Source of the DNA: LMUY01 sp965199165
GTDB lineage: Bacteria > Pseudomonadota > Alphaproteobacteria > Acetobacterales > Acetobacteraceae
Length of the DNA: 64,000 nucleotides
Direction of reading: 5' to 3'
Assembly (NCBI GenBank): GCA_965199165.1
Contig: OZ240681.1
Location: forward strand, 496,001-560,000
In this document: piece by piece, positions 48,693 through 58,169 of the stretch
Layout: every line of letters begins with the position of its first letter
Position numbering within the stretch: position 1 is the stretch's first letter
Notes under the pieces: model-generated
Seen by the model: only the letters and a program-made list of their open reading frames with translations
Database searches by the model: none
What the model was told of the DNA's origin: nothing
Program-made: the position numbers and the translations under genes

Positions 48693-49181
48693 TCAGCTGC
48701 TGGCCTGGGCCGTGACCTGGCTGTACATCGCCCGCGACACCGTCGGATTGCCCGAAGCGTCTTCCTTGGTGTAGTTGACGTTCTTCTGGGTGAAGTTCAG
48801 CGTCAACGTTTCGGTCGGCCGGTCACCGGACGAGCCGGAAGTGAACCCGGAGACCAGCGTGTTCTGCAGGATGTATTGGCAATACACCTTGCCTGGGTTG
48901 CCGGTGTTGACCAGGTCGATGGTCGCCGTCATCGGCTGCTTGCCGGTCGTTGCGGCCTGATAGAGGGCAGCGTGGGAGCTGTCGCTGATCTTGGTCAGGG
49001 TGACTTCGCTGAGGTTCGGCTCGGACGCTTCCCGGTTCGCCGCCGCACCCACCGTGGTGCTGACGTTGCGGTTCACAGACCAATGCATGGACGAGATGTC
49101 CATCCAGCCGACATGCTCGCTTTGCGTCGCGTCGCCGGTGATCGGCTGTTCGCCACCAGTCAGTTGTAGGTAGATCGGCAT
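48693..49181 (-). CDS. hcp: Hcp (TssD) tube protein
   Basis: A 162-residue Hcp-family protein: MPIYLQLTGGEQPITGDATQ at the start and the conserved core HVGWMDISSMHWSVNR, EVTLTKISDSSHAALYQAA and ETLTLNFTQKNVNYT. Hcp hexamers stack into the tube expelled by the sheath. It is transcribed alone and divergently from the structural operon, from a 249-bp spacer. Confidence 0.94.
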   Translation of the reverse strand: MPIYLQLTGGEQPITGDATQSEHVGWMDISSMHWSVNRNVSTTVGAAANREASEPNLSEVTLTKISDSSHAALYQAATTGKQPMTATIDLVNTGNPGKVYCQYILQNTLVSGFTSGSSGDRPTETLTLNFTQKNVNYTKEDASGNPTVSRAMYSQVTAQASS

Positions 49182-49430
49182 CTAAGTCCCTCTCTCGTCA
49201 ACGGAAATCATCAGGTAGACGTCTGGGCCACGCGCCAGAAACGAACAAGCCGCAAATCGCAGATCACAGGTAAACGACGTCGACCTTCGGCGATCATTAT
49301 ACCGGGATCGGGCGACACGAAACCACACCTCGCGCATACCCTCGATTACGTTTTTGTGATTTAAAGTCGTCAGAGGGTAGGCAGTCTCATAACCTCTTCC
49401 GCGTCGCGGCGAACGTGTCATTATCGATCC
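49182..49430. promoter_or_regulatory. Divergent hcp/tssA promoter region
   Basis: This spacer between hcp (minus) and tssA (plus) is visibly richer in A and T than its surroundings (for example TACGTTTTTGTGATTTAAAG at 49347-49366). It must hold promoters for the secreted and structural arms. I see no sigma-54 element or repeated operator that I could defend. Confidence 0.55.
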
Positions 49431-50555
49431 ATGGTCCAGCCCGGGAAAAGTGAGGAAGTCGCCGAAATCCTCGACGCCGGTAAGCTGTTGGCACCGATCT
49501 CCGCCGACACCCCTGCCGGGCTGAACCTGCGGGAGGATGAGGATGGAGCGGCGATCTACTATCGCCTCAAGGACGCCCGTGCCTCCGCCCGGATCGCCGA
49601 ACGCCAGGCGGATGCCGAGGCCGAGCGGGGGCCGGTCGCCGCGGAGTGGCGGACCATCTTCGACCTCGCCCAGGAGGTCCTGGCAACCCGCAGCAAGGAC
49701 CTGGAGGTTGCGGCCTGGCTGACGGAGGCGGCCATCCGGCTGCACGGCTTCCCCGGGCTGCGCGACGCGCTCGCCGTGCTGGAAGGGCTGGTCGTCAGCT
49801 ACTGGGACAGCCTGCACTCGCTGGATGCGGACGACGTGTCGGTCAAGGTCGCGCCGCTGGCCGGGTTGAACGGGGTGGGCGCGGATGGCGCGCTGATCCA
49901 GCCGCTGCGGCTGGCGCCGATCACCGCCCCGCGGAACGGTGCGCCGGCCGGGCTGTGGCACTACATGGTCATGCGCCGCCGCGGCCCGACCTGTCCAGAG
50001 GGCGTCCTGCTCGGCAGCGCCGCGAAGGGGACGGACACACCCTCGTTCAAGGCGCTGCATGACGCGATCCGCCGCAGCTTGGCCCATTTCAGCGGGTTGA
50101 CCGCGCTGCTGGACACCGCGTGCGGCGCAGACTCGCCGCCCTCGTCGACGATCCGCAACACGCTGATCGAGGCCGCGGACGCCCTGCGGGACGTGTCGGG
50201 CCTGGGCCCTGATGCGCTGGCCGAGCTCGGGGACGCGGCCGAACCAGCCCAGGCGACACCGTCCCCGGCTGCTCCGGTGGCAGCGGCGCCGGCGGACACG
50301 CAGGCGCCTCCGCCGCCCGCCGTGCCCGTGGTGCTGCACAGCCGGGAAGATGCGCTACGGGAACTTTCCCGGATCGCGATGTTCTTTCGAGAGAACGAAC
50401 CGAACTCGCCCACGGGCTTCACCTTGGAGACGCTGATCAGGCGTGCGCGCATGCCGCTCGGCGACCTCTTGCAGGAACTGATCCCTGACGCCGCGGTTCG
50501 CCGGGCCTACCTGTCCGCCGCCGGCATCCAGTCGCAGGATGAAGCCGGTACTTGA
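49431..50555 (+). CDS. tssA: TssA (ImpA) T6SS assembly protein
   Basis: A 374-residue protein with the ImpA N-terminal domain (LLAPISADTPAGLNLREDED and LAVLEGLVVSYWDSLHSLDA). A Pro/Ala-rich linker (about 265-300) leads to a C-terminal domain (LSRIAMFFRENEPNSPTGFT, LIRRARMPLGDLLQELIPD). TssA primes sheath and tube polymerisation at the baseplate. It heads the structural operon, as in the Imp clusters of rhizobia and Agrobacterium. Confidence 0.92.
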   Translation: MVQPGKSEEVAEILDAGKLLAPISADTPAGLNLREDEDGAAIYYRLKDARASARIAERQADAEAERGPVAAEWRTIFDLAQEVLATRSKDLEVAAWLTEAAIRLHGFPGLRDALAVLEGLVVSYWDSLHSLDADDVSVKVAPLAGLNGVGADGALIQPLRLAPITAPRNGAPAGLWHYMVMRRRGPTCPEGVLLGSAAKGTDTPSFKALHDAIRRSLAHFSGLTALLDTACGADSPPSSTIRNTLIEAADALRDVSGLGPDALAELGDAAEPAQATPSPAAPVAAAPADTQAPPPPAVPVVLHSREDALRELSRIAMFFRENEPNSPTGFTLETLIRRARMPLGDLLQELIPDAAVRRAYLSAAGIQSQDEAGT

Positions 50556-50605
50556 TGTCCGCACCCCAGTGCCGCTTACCTATCTGCCGTTTGGAGTTTT
50601 GATCG

Positions 50606-51136
50606 ATGGCAAGCATTCACGAAAAGCTCGAGCGTGTCCGGCGTCCAAGGGTCCATATCAAGTACGAGGTCGAAACGGAGGGCGCGCAGGTCGAAAAGGA
50701 ACTGCCGTTCGTCCTGGGCGTGCTGGGCGATTTCTCCGGCTCGCCGACGGAGCCGCTGAAGCCGTTGAAGGACCGCAAGTTCGTCCAGATCGACCGCGAC
50801 AATTTCGACGACGTGCTCGCCCGCATGACGCCGGGCGTGCGGTTCCGGGTCGCCAACACGCTGCGCGGCGATGGCAGCGAGTTCCATGTCGAGCTGGGCT
50901 TCCGCAGCATGGAGGATTTCGAGCCCGCGCGGGTGGCCGACCAGATCCCGGCCCTGCGCAACCTCCTGCAGAAGCGCAGCCAGCTGCGCGACCTGCTGGC
51001 CAAGGCGGACCGCTCCGAGGAGTTGGAGACGTTGCTGGAGCGGGTGTTGCAGAGCGACGAGGACATGAAGCGCCTGTCCGATGAACTGGCGGGCCGGAAG
51101 GGCGTCACCGCGCCGCCCGCAGGAGACGTGGGATGA
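50606..51136 (+). CDS. tssB: TssB small sheath subunit
   Basis: A 176-residue protein with family landmarks VHIKYEVETEGAQVEKELPF, VLGDFSG and DRKFVQIDRDNFDDVLARM. TssB pairs with TssC to build the contractile sheath. Its stop overlaps the tssC start by 4 bp. Length and position are canonical. Confidence 0.94.
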   Translation: MASIHEKLERVRRPRVHIKYEVETEGAQVEKELPFVLGVLGDFSGSPTEPLKPLKDRKFVQIDRDNFDDVLARMTPGVRFRVANTLRGDGSEFHVELGFRSMEDFEPARVADQIPALRNLLQKRSQLRDLLAKADRSEELETLLERVLQSDEDMKRLSDELAGRKGVTAPPAGDVG

Positions 51137-52620
51137 GCGACCGTCAGACCGAGCAATCGGCCGCCGCGGCCGAGTATGCCGGCGCCACCCTGTTGGACCA
51201 GGCCATCGCCGCCACCCGGCAGACCGAACCGGACCGGACCGAGACGCTGTTGCGCACCCTGACCGAGGAAGCGCTCTCGGGCACGGTGACGTACAGCCGC
51301 AACCTCACCGTCACGATCAACCAGGCGATCGCGGCGTTGGACGCCAAGGTGTCCAAGCAGCTGGCCGCGGTGATGCACCACCCCGAGTTCGTGGCGCTGG
51401 AGGGAAGCTGGCGCGGGCTGCGCCACCTGGTCATGAACAGCGAGACGAGCGCCAACCTGAAGATCCGGGTGCTGAACGTCTCGAAGAAGGAGTTGGGCCG
51501 CGACCTGTCCAAGGCGACGGAGTTCGACCAGAGCCTGATCTTCAAGTCCATCTACGAGAACGAATTCGGCACGCCCGGCGGTGAGCCGTATGGCGCCCTG
51601 ATCGGCAACTACGAGTTCACCCGCTCGTACGAGGACATCGAGCTGCTGCGCGGCATGGCCAGCGTGGCCGCGGCGGGGTTCTGCCCCTTCATCGCCTCGG
51701 CCAGCCCCAAGCTGTTCGGCTTCCAGGACTTCACCGAGCTGTCGCGGCCGCGCGACCTGGAGAAGATCTTCGACACGATCGAGTACGCGAACTGGCGGTC
51801 GTACCGCGAGAGCGATGACTCCCGGTTCGTCACCCTCACGCTGCCGCGCGTGCTGGCCCGGCTGCCTTATGGGCAGGAGACGTTGCCGATCGACGAGTTC
51901 AACTACGACGAGGCGCCGGTGGGCGCCAACGGCGCCGTGCAGAAGCTGCCGAACGACGAATATTGCTGGATGAACGCCGCCTTCGTCATGGGCACCCGCC
52001 TGACGGAGGCGTTCTCCAAGCATGGCTGGTGCACCGCCATCCGCGGGGCCGAGAACGGCGGCAAGGTGGAAGCGCTGCCGATGCACGTCTTCTCCAGCGA
52101 CGATGGCGACACCGACCTGAAATGCCCGACCGAGGTCGGCATCACCGACCGTCGGGACAACGAACTCGGCAAGCTCGGCTTCCTGCCGCTGTGTCACTAC
52201 AAGAACACCGACTACGCCGTGTTCTTCGGGGCCCAGACCACGCACAAGCCGAAGAAGTACGACCGGCCCGAGGCGACGGACAACGCGGCCATCTCCGCAC
52301 GGCTGCCGTACCTGATGGCGACCTCCCGCTTCGCACACTACCTCAAGGTGATCGGGCGGGATAAGATCGGCTCCTTCATGGAGGCAAGCGATTGCGAGGC
52401 GTGGCTCAACCGCTGGATCCAGAACTACGCCAACTCCAACCAGAATCCCGGTTCCGAAATGAAGCTCCAGTTTCCACTGCGGGAGGCGCGGGTGACGGTG
52501 CGGGAAGTGGCCGGGCGGCCCGGCTCCTACAACGCCGTCGCGTGGCTGCGCCCCTGGCTGCAATTGGAGGAGCTGACGACGTCGATGCGCCTGGTCGCGC
52601 GCATACCGAAGGCGAACTGA
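51133..52620 (+). CDS. tssC: TssC large sheath subunit
   Basis: A 495-residue sheath protein. Typical motifs are WRGLRHLVMNSETSANLKIR, GTPGGEPYGALIGNYEFTRS and the C-terminal PGSEMKLQFPLREARVTV. The ATG overlaps tssB. A shorter paralogue follows directly, and this longer copy is the probable TssB partner. Confidence 0.94.
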   Translation: MSDRQTEQSAAAAEYAGATLLDQAIAATRQTEPDRTETLLRTLTEEALSGTVTYSRNLTVTINQAIAALDAKVSKQLAAVMHHPEFVALEGSWRGLRHLVMNSETSANLKIRVLNVSKKELGRDLSKATEFDQSLIFKSIYENEFGTPGGEPYGALIGNYEFTRSYEDIELLRGMASVAAAGFCPFIASASPKLFGFQDFTELSRPRDLEKIFDTIEYANWRSYRESDDSRFVTLTLPRVLARLPYGQETLPIDEFNYDEAPVGANGAVQKLPNDEYCWMNAAFVMGTRLTEAFSKHGWCTAIRGAENGGKVEALPMHVFSSDDGDTDLKCPTEVGITDRRDNELGKLGFLPLCHYKNTDYAVFFGAQTTHKPKKYDRPEATDNAAISARLPYLMATSRFAHYLKVIGRDKIGSFMEASDCEAWLNRWIQNYANSNQNPGSEMKLQFPLREARVTVREVAGRPGSYNAVAWLRPWLQLEELTTSMRLVARIPKAN

Positions 52621-52654
52621 CGCGGCGCCGGGCTGGCGGCATGGGGCACTCGTG

Positions 52655-54016
52655 ATGGAGACGGCTGCGATCGTCCTCGACCGCGATGCGCTCGACGCCC
52701 GGGCCGAGGCGATGATCGCCGCCATCGACCTGGCCGTCAGCCGCCAGGTCGACGCGGTGATCCACGCCCCGGCCTTCCAGGCGCTGGAGGCATCCTGGCG
52801 CGCGCTGCACCTGCTGGTCACGGTGGTGGCAGGCACGCGCCAGGTGCGGCTGCGCATGCTGGACCTCGCTTGGGGCGAGGTGTGCCGGGACCTGGAACAG
52901 GCGGTCGAGTTCGACCAGAGCAACCTGTTCAAGCTGATCTACAACGACGAGATCGGCACGCCCGGCGGCCAGCCCTACGGCCTGATCGTGGCCAGCTACA
53001 AGGTGGCGCACCAGCCGGGCGCCAGCCGCCCGAACGACGACATCACCGCGCTGCAGGGGCTGGCGGGCATCGCGGCGGCGGCCTTCTGCCCCATCGTCGT
53101 CAATGCCGCGCCCTCGCTGCTCGGCGTGCGGAGCTTCGGCGAACTCGGCGGGCTGGACCTGGCGGAGGCTTGCGACGGCCAGGCCTTCATCCGCTGGCGC
53201 TCGCTTCGCCAGCACGAGGACTCCCGCTTCTTGGGTGTCGCGCTCCCGGACGTGCTGCTGCGCAATGCCTACCAGCCGGACAGCCGGAACCGCATCGACG
53301 GCTTCCGCTACGCGGAGGATATCGGCCCGCTCGGCGACGGGCTGCTGTGGGGCGGCGCCGCCACGGTGTTCGCCATCGCCGTGATCCGGCGCTTCGACCA
53401 GAGCGGCTGGTTCGCGGATTTGCGCGGCGCGCCGCAGGACCGTGTCGGCGGCGGCCTGGTGACGGAGCTGCCGCCCTACCTGTTTTCCACCGATTGCCAC
53501 GGCATCGCTGCGCAGCCGCCGCTGGCGCTGCGGCTGTCCGGCGTGCAGGAGCAACAGCTGGCGGAGCTTGGCCTGCTGCCGGTGACGGCCGCGCCGTACA
53601 GCACCGCGCTGCTGTTCAACACCAACGCCTCGCTGCACGCGCCGCCACGGTTCGACCGCGTGGAGGCGGGCTGGAACGCGCGGATTTCCGCGATGCTGCA
53701 GTACGTGCTGTGCGTGTCCCGGTTCGCCCACTACGTGATGGTGATGATCCGGGACCGGGTCGGGAGCCACTCTGGCGCCGGAGACGTGCAGCGGCAGCTC
53801 TCCGCCTGGCTGAGCGCCTACTGCCTCGGCTCGGACGGCGCGACGGACGAGATGCGGGCCCGTTTTCCCCTGCGCGACGCGTCCGTCGAGGTGCGGGACG
53901 TCGCGGGCCGGCCCGGGGCGCTCGCCTGCACCGTGCGGCTGCAACCGCATTTCCAACTGGACAGCATCGCCACCAGCTTCCGCCTGGTGACCGACGTGAC
54001 GAGCGAGCGGCGATGA
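52655..54016 (+). CDS. Second TssC-like (ImpD/EvpB) sheath paralogue
   Basis: A 453-residue paralogue of TssC: FQALEASWRALHLLVTVVAG, GTPGGQPYGLIVASYKVAHQ, and a C-terminal MRARFPLRDASVEVRDVAGR. It resembles the second EvpB-type subunit found in Imp clusters of other alphaproteobacteria (TssC40/TssC41 pair in Agrobacterium). It starts 34 bp after tssC and overlaps tagJ by 4 bp. It may form a cap or a minor sheath part; its separate role is unclear. Confidence 0.9.
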   Translation: METAAIVLDRDALDARAEAMIAAIDLAVSRQVDAVIHAPAFQALEASWRALHLLVTVVAGTRQVRLRMLDLAWGEVCRDLEQAVEFDQSNLFKLIYNDEIGTPGGQPYGLIVASYKVAHQPGASRPNDDITALQGLAGIAAAAFCPIVVNAAPSLLGVRSFGELGGLDLAEACDGQAFIRWRSLRQHEDSRFLGVALPDVLLRNAYQPDSRNRIDGFRYAEDIGPLGDGLLWGGAATVFAIAVIRRFDQSGWFADLRGAPQDRVGGGLVTELPPYLFSTDCHGIAAQPPLALRLSGVQEQQLAELGLLPVTAAPYSTALLFNTNASLHAPPRFDRVEAGWNARISAMLQYVLCVSRFAHYVMVMIRDRVGSHSGAGDVQRQLSAWLSAYCLGSDGATDEMRARFPLRDASVEVRDVAGRPGALACTVRLQPHFQLDSIATSFRLVTDVTSERR

Positions 54017-54813
54017 CCGAGGTTGCAGCTCTGTTGCAGGAGGGTCGGCTGGCCGATGCCGTGGCCGCGACCACGACGCGGGTGCGCAGCACCCCAACCG
54101 ACACGGCCGCGCGGACGACCATGGCGGAACTGCTGTGCCTCGCCGGCGCCTTCGACCGGGCGGAGGCGCAGCTCGCCATCCTCGCCCAGCAGACGGTCGA
54201 CCGTCCGGTGGCCATCGCGCGCACCCGGCACCTGATCCGTGCCGCGTTGGCCCGCGAGGCCTGGTTCAACGAGGCTGCGGTTCCCACCCTGGTCGCCGAT
54301 CCCGGCCCGGCGCAGCAAACCGCCTTGCGCCTGGAGGTCGCCATGCGGGACGGCGACGATGCGGCCGTCGCGCAGTGGCTGGAGGCTGCGGAGGCAGCCC
54401 GGCCCCATGTCGCGGGATCGGCCGACGGCGTCGCGTTCGACGACCTGCGCGACGCGGATGACCGCTGCGCCTGGTTCCTGGACGTGCTGACCCAGGACGG
54501 CAACTACCTCTGGGTCGACCTGGCGACGGTCGATAGCCTGGAGTTCGCCGCCGTGACCCGACCGATCGACCTGCTGTGGCGAGAGACGCGGATAACGCTG
54601 CGGGACGGCCGCGCCGCCGACGTGGTGGTGCCCGCCCAGTACGTCGCACCCGCCGGGGCGAGCGTGACGGAGGAGCATCGCCTGGCGCGCCGCACGGACT
54701 GGCAGGACGGGCCCGGCGGCACGATGCTCGGGATCGGGCCGCGCATGATGCTGTTGGGAGAGGATGCCAAGCCGATCCTGGACATCCGCGAGATCCGGTT
54801 CGACGCCGCATGA
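54013..54813 (+). CDS. tagJ: TagJ (ImpE) sheath-associated accessory protein
   Basis: A 266-residue ImpE-family protein. The N-terminal part is TPR-like helical (AALLQEGRLADAVAATTTRV, LCLAGAFDRAEAQLAILAQQ). The C-terminal part has PIDLLWRETRITLRDGRAAD and FVL-type strands. In Pseudomonas H1 TagJ binds the TssB N-terminus and may adjust sheath recycling by ClpV. No clpV lies in this window. It overlaps both neighbours. Confidence 0.87.
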   Translation: MTEVAALLQEGRLADAVAATTTRVRSTPTDTAARTTMAELLCLAGAFDRAEAQLAILAQQTVDRPVAIARTRHLIRAALAREAWFNEAAVPTLVADPGPAQQTALRLEVAMRDGDDAAVAQWLEAAEAARPHVAGSADGVAFDDLRDADDRCAWFLDVLTQDGNYLWVDLATVDSLEFAAVTRPIDLLWRETRITLRDGRAADVVVPAQYVAPAGASVTEEHRLARRTDWQDGPGGTMLGIGPRMMLLGEDAKPILDIREIRFDAA

Positions 54814-55304
54814 TGGCGCATGCCGTCCCCCTCGCCGCACCTTCCATCCTCGACCGCCTGCTGGACGATGCGCCTGACTTGTCGGTGGACCCGCCACGGA
54901 CGCGGCAGGCGCAGATGCGCGACGCGTTGGCGAGCCTGCGACGGGACCTGGAGGTGCTGTTGAACACCCGGCGGTGCCCCACGACCCCGCCAGCCGGCCT
55001 CCTGCAGCTGCGGCAGTCCCTGCTCTCGTTCGGGGTGTCGGACTTCATCGGCGCCAACATGACGACGGTGGAGCAGCGCCGGGTGTTCGCCGCCCGCCTG
55101 GAGGAGACGATCAAGGCCTGCGAACCGCGGCTGCAGAACATCGCCGTCAGCGTGCTCGACCCGCGGGACAGCGCCGAGCGGGTGCTGCGGCTGCGGATCG
55201 AGGCGACGGTGGTGCTGGAGGACGTGCCGGTGCCGGTGCTGTTCGCCTCCTCCGTCAGCCCGACCACGCTGCGCTTCTCCGTGGCCGAGGGCAGCTATGC
55301 CTGA
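54810..55304 (+). CDS. tssE: TssE baseplate protein (gp25-like)
   Basis: A 164-residue gp25/lysozyme-like baseplate subunit: SILDRLLDDAPDLS, LRRDLEVLLNTRRCPTTP and LRLRIEATVVLEDVPVPVLF. The conserved Glu-Pro-Arg-Leu reads KACEPRLQNIAVS. Two adjacent ATG codons (54810, 54813) are possible starts. It overlaps tagJ and tssF. Confidence 0.92.
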   Translation: MMAHAVPLAAPSILDRLLDDAPDLSVDPPRTRQAQMRDALASLRRDLEVLLNTRRCPTTPPAGLLQLRQSLLSFGVSDFIGANMTTVEQRRVFAARLEETIKACEPRLQNIAVSVLDPRDSAERVLRLRIEATVVLEDVPVPVLFASSVSPTTLRFSVAEGSYA

Positions 55305-57111
55305 CCAGCTGCTGCCGTTGTACGACCAGGAGCTGGCTTACCTGCGCAACCTCGCCGGCAGCTTCGCCGACGCCCATCCGAAGATCGCCGGCCGGCTGCG
55401 GCTCAGCGCCGACGCCGTGGACGACCCGCATGTCGCCCGGCTGATCGAGGGCGTGGCGCTGATCGCGGCCCGCATCCGCCAGAAGCTGGACGACGAGTTC
55501 CCGGAGCTGACCAACTCGCTGCTCGGTTCGCTCTACCCGCATCTGCTGGCGCCGTTCCCGTCCGCCGCCATCGCGGCCTTCGCCCCGATCGCGGACCTGG
55601 AAGGCGCGTATCGGATCGCGCGGCACACCGCGCTGGAGATGGAGCCGATCGGCGGCGAAGCCTGTCGCTACCGCACCACCCAGGCGGTCGAGCTCTGGCC
55701 AATCCGCGTCGTGGGCGCGACCTTGGGTGCCCGCCCGCTGGTGGCGCCTCCCGGCCCGCGCACGGCCACGGCGGCCAGCAGCCTGCGCCTGGTGCTGGAG
55801 TGCCTGTCCCCGGGGCAGAGCTTCACCCGGCTGGGCGTGGACCGCCTCCGCTTCTTCCTGCGGGGCCTGCCGCAGCACAGTTCGGCACTCTACGAGCTGC
55901 TCTGCAACAACCTGATCGCCGTCGCGGTGGCGGACCACCCGGAGGACGCGCAGGCGGTCTTCCTCGGCCCGGGGGCGGTCACCCCGGTCGGGTTCGCGGA
56001 GGAGGAGGCGATGCTGCCCTACTGCGCCCGCTCGTTCATCGGCTATCGGCTGCTCAGCGAATTTTTCGGCTTCCCCGCCAAGTTCATGTTCGTCGACCTC
56101 GCCGGGCTCAGCGCCAAGACCCTTCGGTCGGCAGGGCGGCGGATCGAGGTGTTCTTCTACTTCGACCGCGAGATGCCCTCGCTGGAGCGGGCGGTGAACG
56201 CCGACAGCATGGCGCTGGGCTGCACGCCGATCGTCAACCTGTTCAGCCAGCGGGCCGAGCCGGTGGCGCTGACGCATGAGGCGGCGGAGTACACCGTGGT
56301 GCCCGACTCCCGCCGCCATGCGACACGGGAGGTGTTCTCCGTCGACCGCATCGTCCTGCGCGAGGCGGGGCGCGAGCAGCGGGAGGTGCTGCCGTTCTTC
56401 GCCTCCCACCACGCCGCCGACCCCGCACGGCAGCACCTCTTCTTCACCACGCAGCGCCGACGCCTGACGGAAGCGGACCCGACCACGGACGTCACCCTGT
56501 CGATCGTGGATGGGGAGCTCGGCCCGGCGTCGCCCACCGACGGGATCCTGACGGTCGAGACGACGTGCCTGAACCGCGACCTGCCACGCTCCCTGCCCTA
56601 TGGCGGCGCCCGGCCGCAGCTCGCCATGGTCGAAGGCGCGGCGGAGGTGACGGCGGTGCGCTGCATCACGCCGCCCACGCCCACCCTGCGGCCGCCCCAT
56701 GCAGCGCGGTCGGGCTGGCGGCTGGTCTCGCAGCTGTCGCTGAACCACCTCTCGTTGGCCGACGGGGCGGAGGGTGCCGACGCCCTGCGGGAAATCCTGC
56801 GGCTGCACGACGTGCGCGACGTGCCGGAGACGCAGGCCATCATCCAATCCATCCGCAGCGTGCAGTCCAAGCGCGGCTCGGCGCGGATGCCCGGCAACGG
56901 CGCCATCGCGCGCGGCATGGACGTGGCGCTGGAGATCGACCCCGGCCGCCTGGAAGGCAGCGGCGCCTTCCTGTTCGGCAGCATGTTGGACCAGTTCCTG
57001 GGGCTCTACGCCACGATCAACAGCTTCACCCGGCTGCACCTGCGACTGCACGGGCGCGAGGCGCCGATCCGCATCTTCGCGCCGCGGGCGGGCGCCCGCC
57101 CGCTGCTATGA
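55297..57111 (+). CDS. tssF: TssF baseplate protein (VasA/ImpG)
   Basis: A 604-residue baseplate component. Family landmarks include LLPLYDQELAYLRNLAGSFA, DPHVARLIEGVALIAARIRQ, LDDEFPELTNSLL, then SGWRLVSQLSLNHLSLAD and a C-terminal FLFGSMLDQFLGLYATINSF. With TssG, TssE and TssK it forms the wedge around the spike. Overlaps of 8 bp and 4 bp with its neighbours are typical of this operon. Confidence 0.94.
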   Translation: MPDQLLPLYDQELAYLRNLAGSFADAHPKIAGRLRLSADAVDDPHVARLIEGVALIAARIRQKLDDEFPELTNSLLGSLYPHLLAPFPSAAIAAFAPIADLEGAYRIARHTALEMEPIGGEACRYRTTQAVELWPIRVVGATLGARPLVAPPGPRTATAASSLRLVLECLSPGQSFTRLGVDRLRFFLRGLPQHSSALYELLCNNLIAVAVADHPEDAQAVFLGPGAVTPVGFAEEEAMLPYCARSFIGYRLLSEFFGFPAKFMFVDLAGLSAKTLRSAGRRIEVFFYFDREMPSLERAVNADSMALGCTPIVNLFSQRAEPVALTHEAAEYTVVPDSRRHATREVFSVDRIVLREAGREQREVLPFFASHHAADPARQHLFFTTQRRRLTEADPTTDVTLSIVDGELGPASPTDGILTVETTCLNRDLPRSLPYGGARPQLAMVEGAAEVTAVRCITPPTPTLRPPHAARSGWRLVSQLSLNHLSLADGAEGADALREILRLHDVRDVPETQAIIQSIRSVQSKRGSARMPGNGAIARGMDVALEIDPGRLEGSGAFLFGSMLDQFLGLYATINSFTRLHLRLHGREAPIRIFAPRAGARPLL

Positions 57112-58169
57112 CGACGCGCACGCTGCAGGAGCGGCTTCGCACGGCGCCGCACCGGTTCGACGCGTTGCAGGCGCTGCGGATGACGGAGCTGCTCGGCGCC
57201 CGGCTCGGCACGTCGGCAGCGCCGGATGCCGAACCGACGCGCATCGACGCCCAGCAGGGCATGGTGTTCGCGGCCGCACCGATCGTCGCCGTCGCGCCCG
57301 GCGAGGCCGGGACCGGCGTCCGGATCGCCTTCCTGGGCTTGACGGGGCCGCTCGGCGTGTTGCCGCAAGGCTACTCCGAGCTCGTCGCCCGCGCGGAGCG
57401 GCTGCGCAACCGGGCGCTCGCGGCCTTCCTGGACCTGTTCAACCATCGCCTGGCCAGCCTGTTCCTGCGGGCCGCGGACAAATACCGGCTGGGCGTGCTG
57501 GTGCAGCGGGGCATGACGCCGCCGCCGGGCAACGCCGCGCCGGTGGCCGACCCGGTCAGCCGCTCGATGCTGGCCCTCGCCGGCTTCGGCATGCCGCAAC
57601 TGCAGGACCGTATGGCGATCGCCGACGAGGTGGTCCTGTTCTACGCCGGGCTGTTCAGCGCCCGCACCCGCCCGGCGGTGGCGTTGCAGGCGATGTTGGC
57701 GGACTACCTCGGCCTGCCGATCCGGATCGAGCAGTTCACCGGCCGTTGGCTGCCGGTCGCGGAGGATGAGCAGACCGCGCTGCCAATCGGCGGCGGGGAC
57801 CAGCCCTACACGCGCCTGGGTGTGGATGCCGTGGCGGGCAGCCGGGTGTGGGACCCGCAGGCGGCGTTCCGGGTGGTCGTGGGGCCGGTCGACCGGGAAC
57901 AGATGCTCCGGCTGATGCCGAACCGTCCGCTGCTGCGCCGGGTCACGGACCTGGTCCGCAGCTATGCCGGGCCGGACCTCGCCTTCGACATCCAGGTGAT
58001 ACTGCGCAAGGAGGACGTGCCGGGCCTGCACATGCAGGGCGACGACGGGCCGGGCGCGCCGCGGCTGGGCTGGAACAGCTGGGCCAAGTTCCTGCCCGCG
58101 TTGGCCGATAGCGACGACATCATCTTGGACCCCGACCGCCTCCCCGTTGCGACAAAGGACCGGATATGA
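57108..58169 (+). CDS. tssG: TssG baseplate protein (VasB/ImpH)
   Basis: A 353-residue protein with ImpH-family motifs: TAPHRFDALQALRMTELLGA near the start, IAFLGLTGPLGVLPQGYSEL and FLDLFNHRLASLFLRAADKY. TssF and TssG form a stable baseplate subcomplex. It overlaps tssF and tagH by 4 bp each. Confidence 0.94.
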   Translation: MTTRTLQERLRTAPHRFDALQALRMTELLGARLGTSAAPDAEPTRIDAQQGMVFAAAPIVAVAPGEAGTGVRIAFLGLTGPLGVLPQGYSELVARAERLRNRALAAFLDLFNHRLASLFLRAADKYRLGVLVQRGMTPPPGNAAPVADPVSRSMLALAGFGMPQLQDRMAIADEVVLFYAGLFSARTRPAVALQAMLADYLGLPIRIEQFTGRWLPVAEDEQTALPIGGGDQPYTRLGVDAVAGSRVWDPQAAFRVVVGPVDREQMLRLMPNRPLLRRVTDLVRSYAGPDLAFDIQVILRKEDVPGLHMQGDDGPGAPRLGWNSWAKFLPALADSDDIILDPDRLPVATKDRI

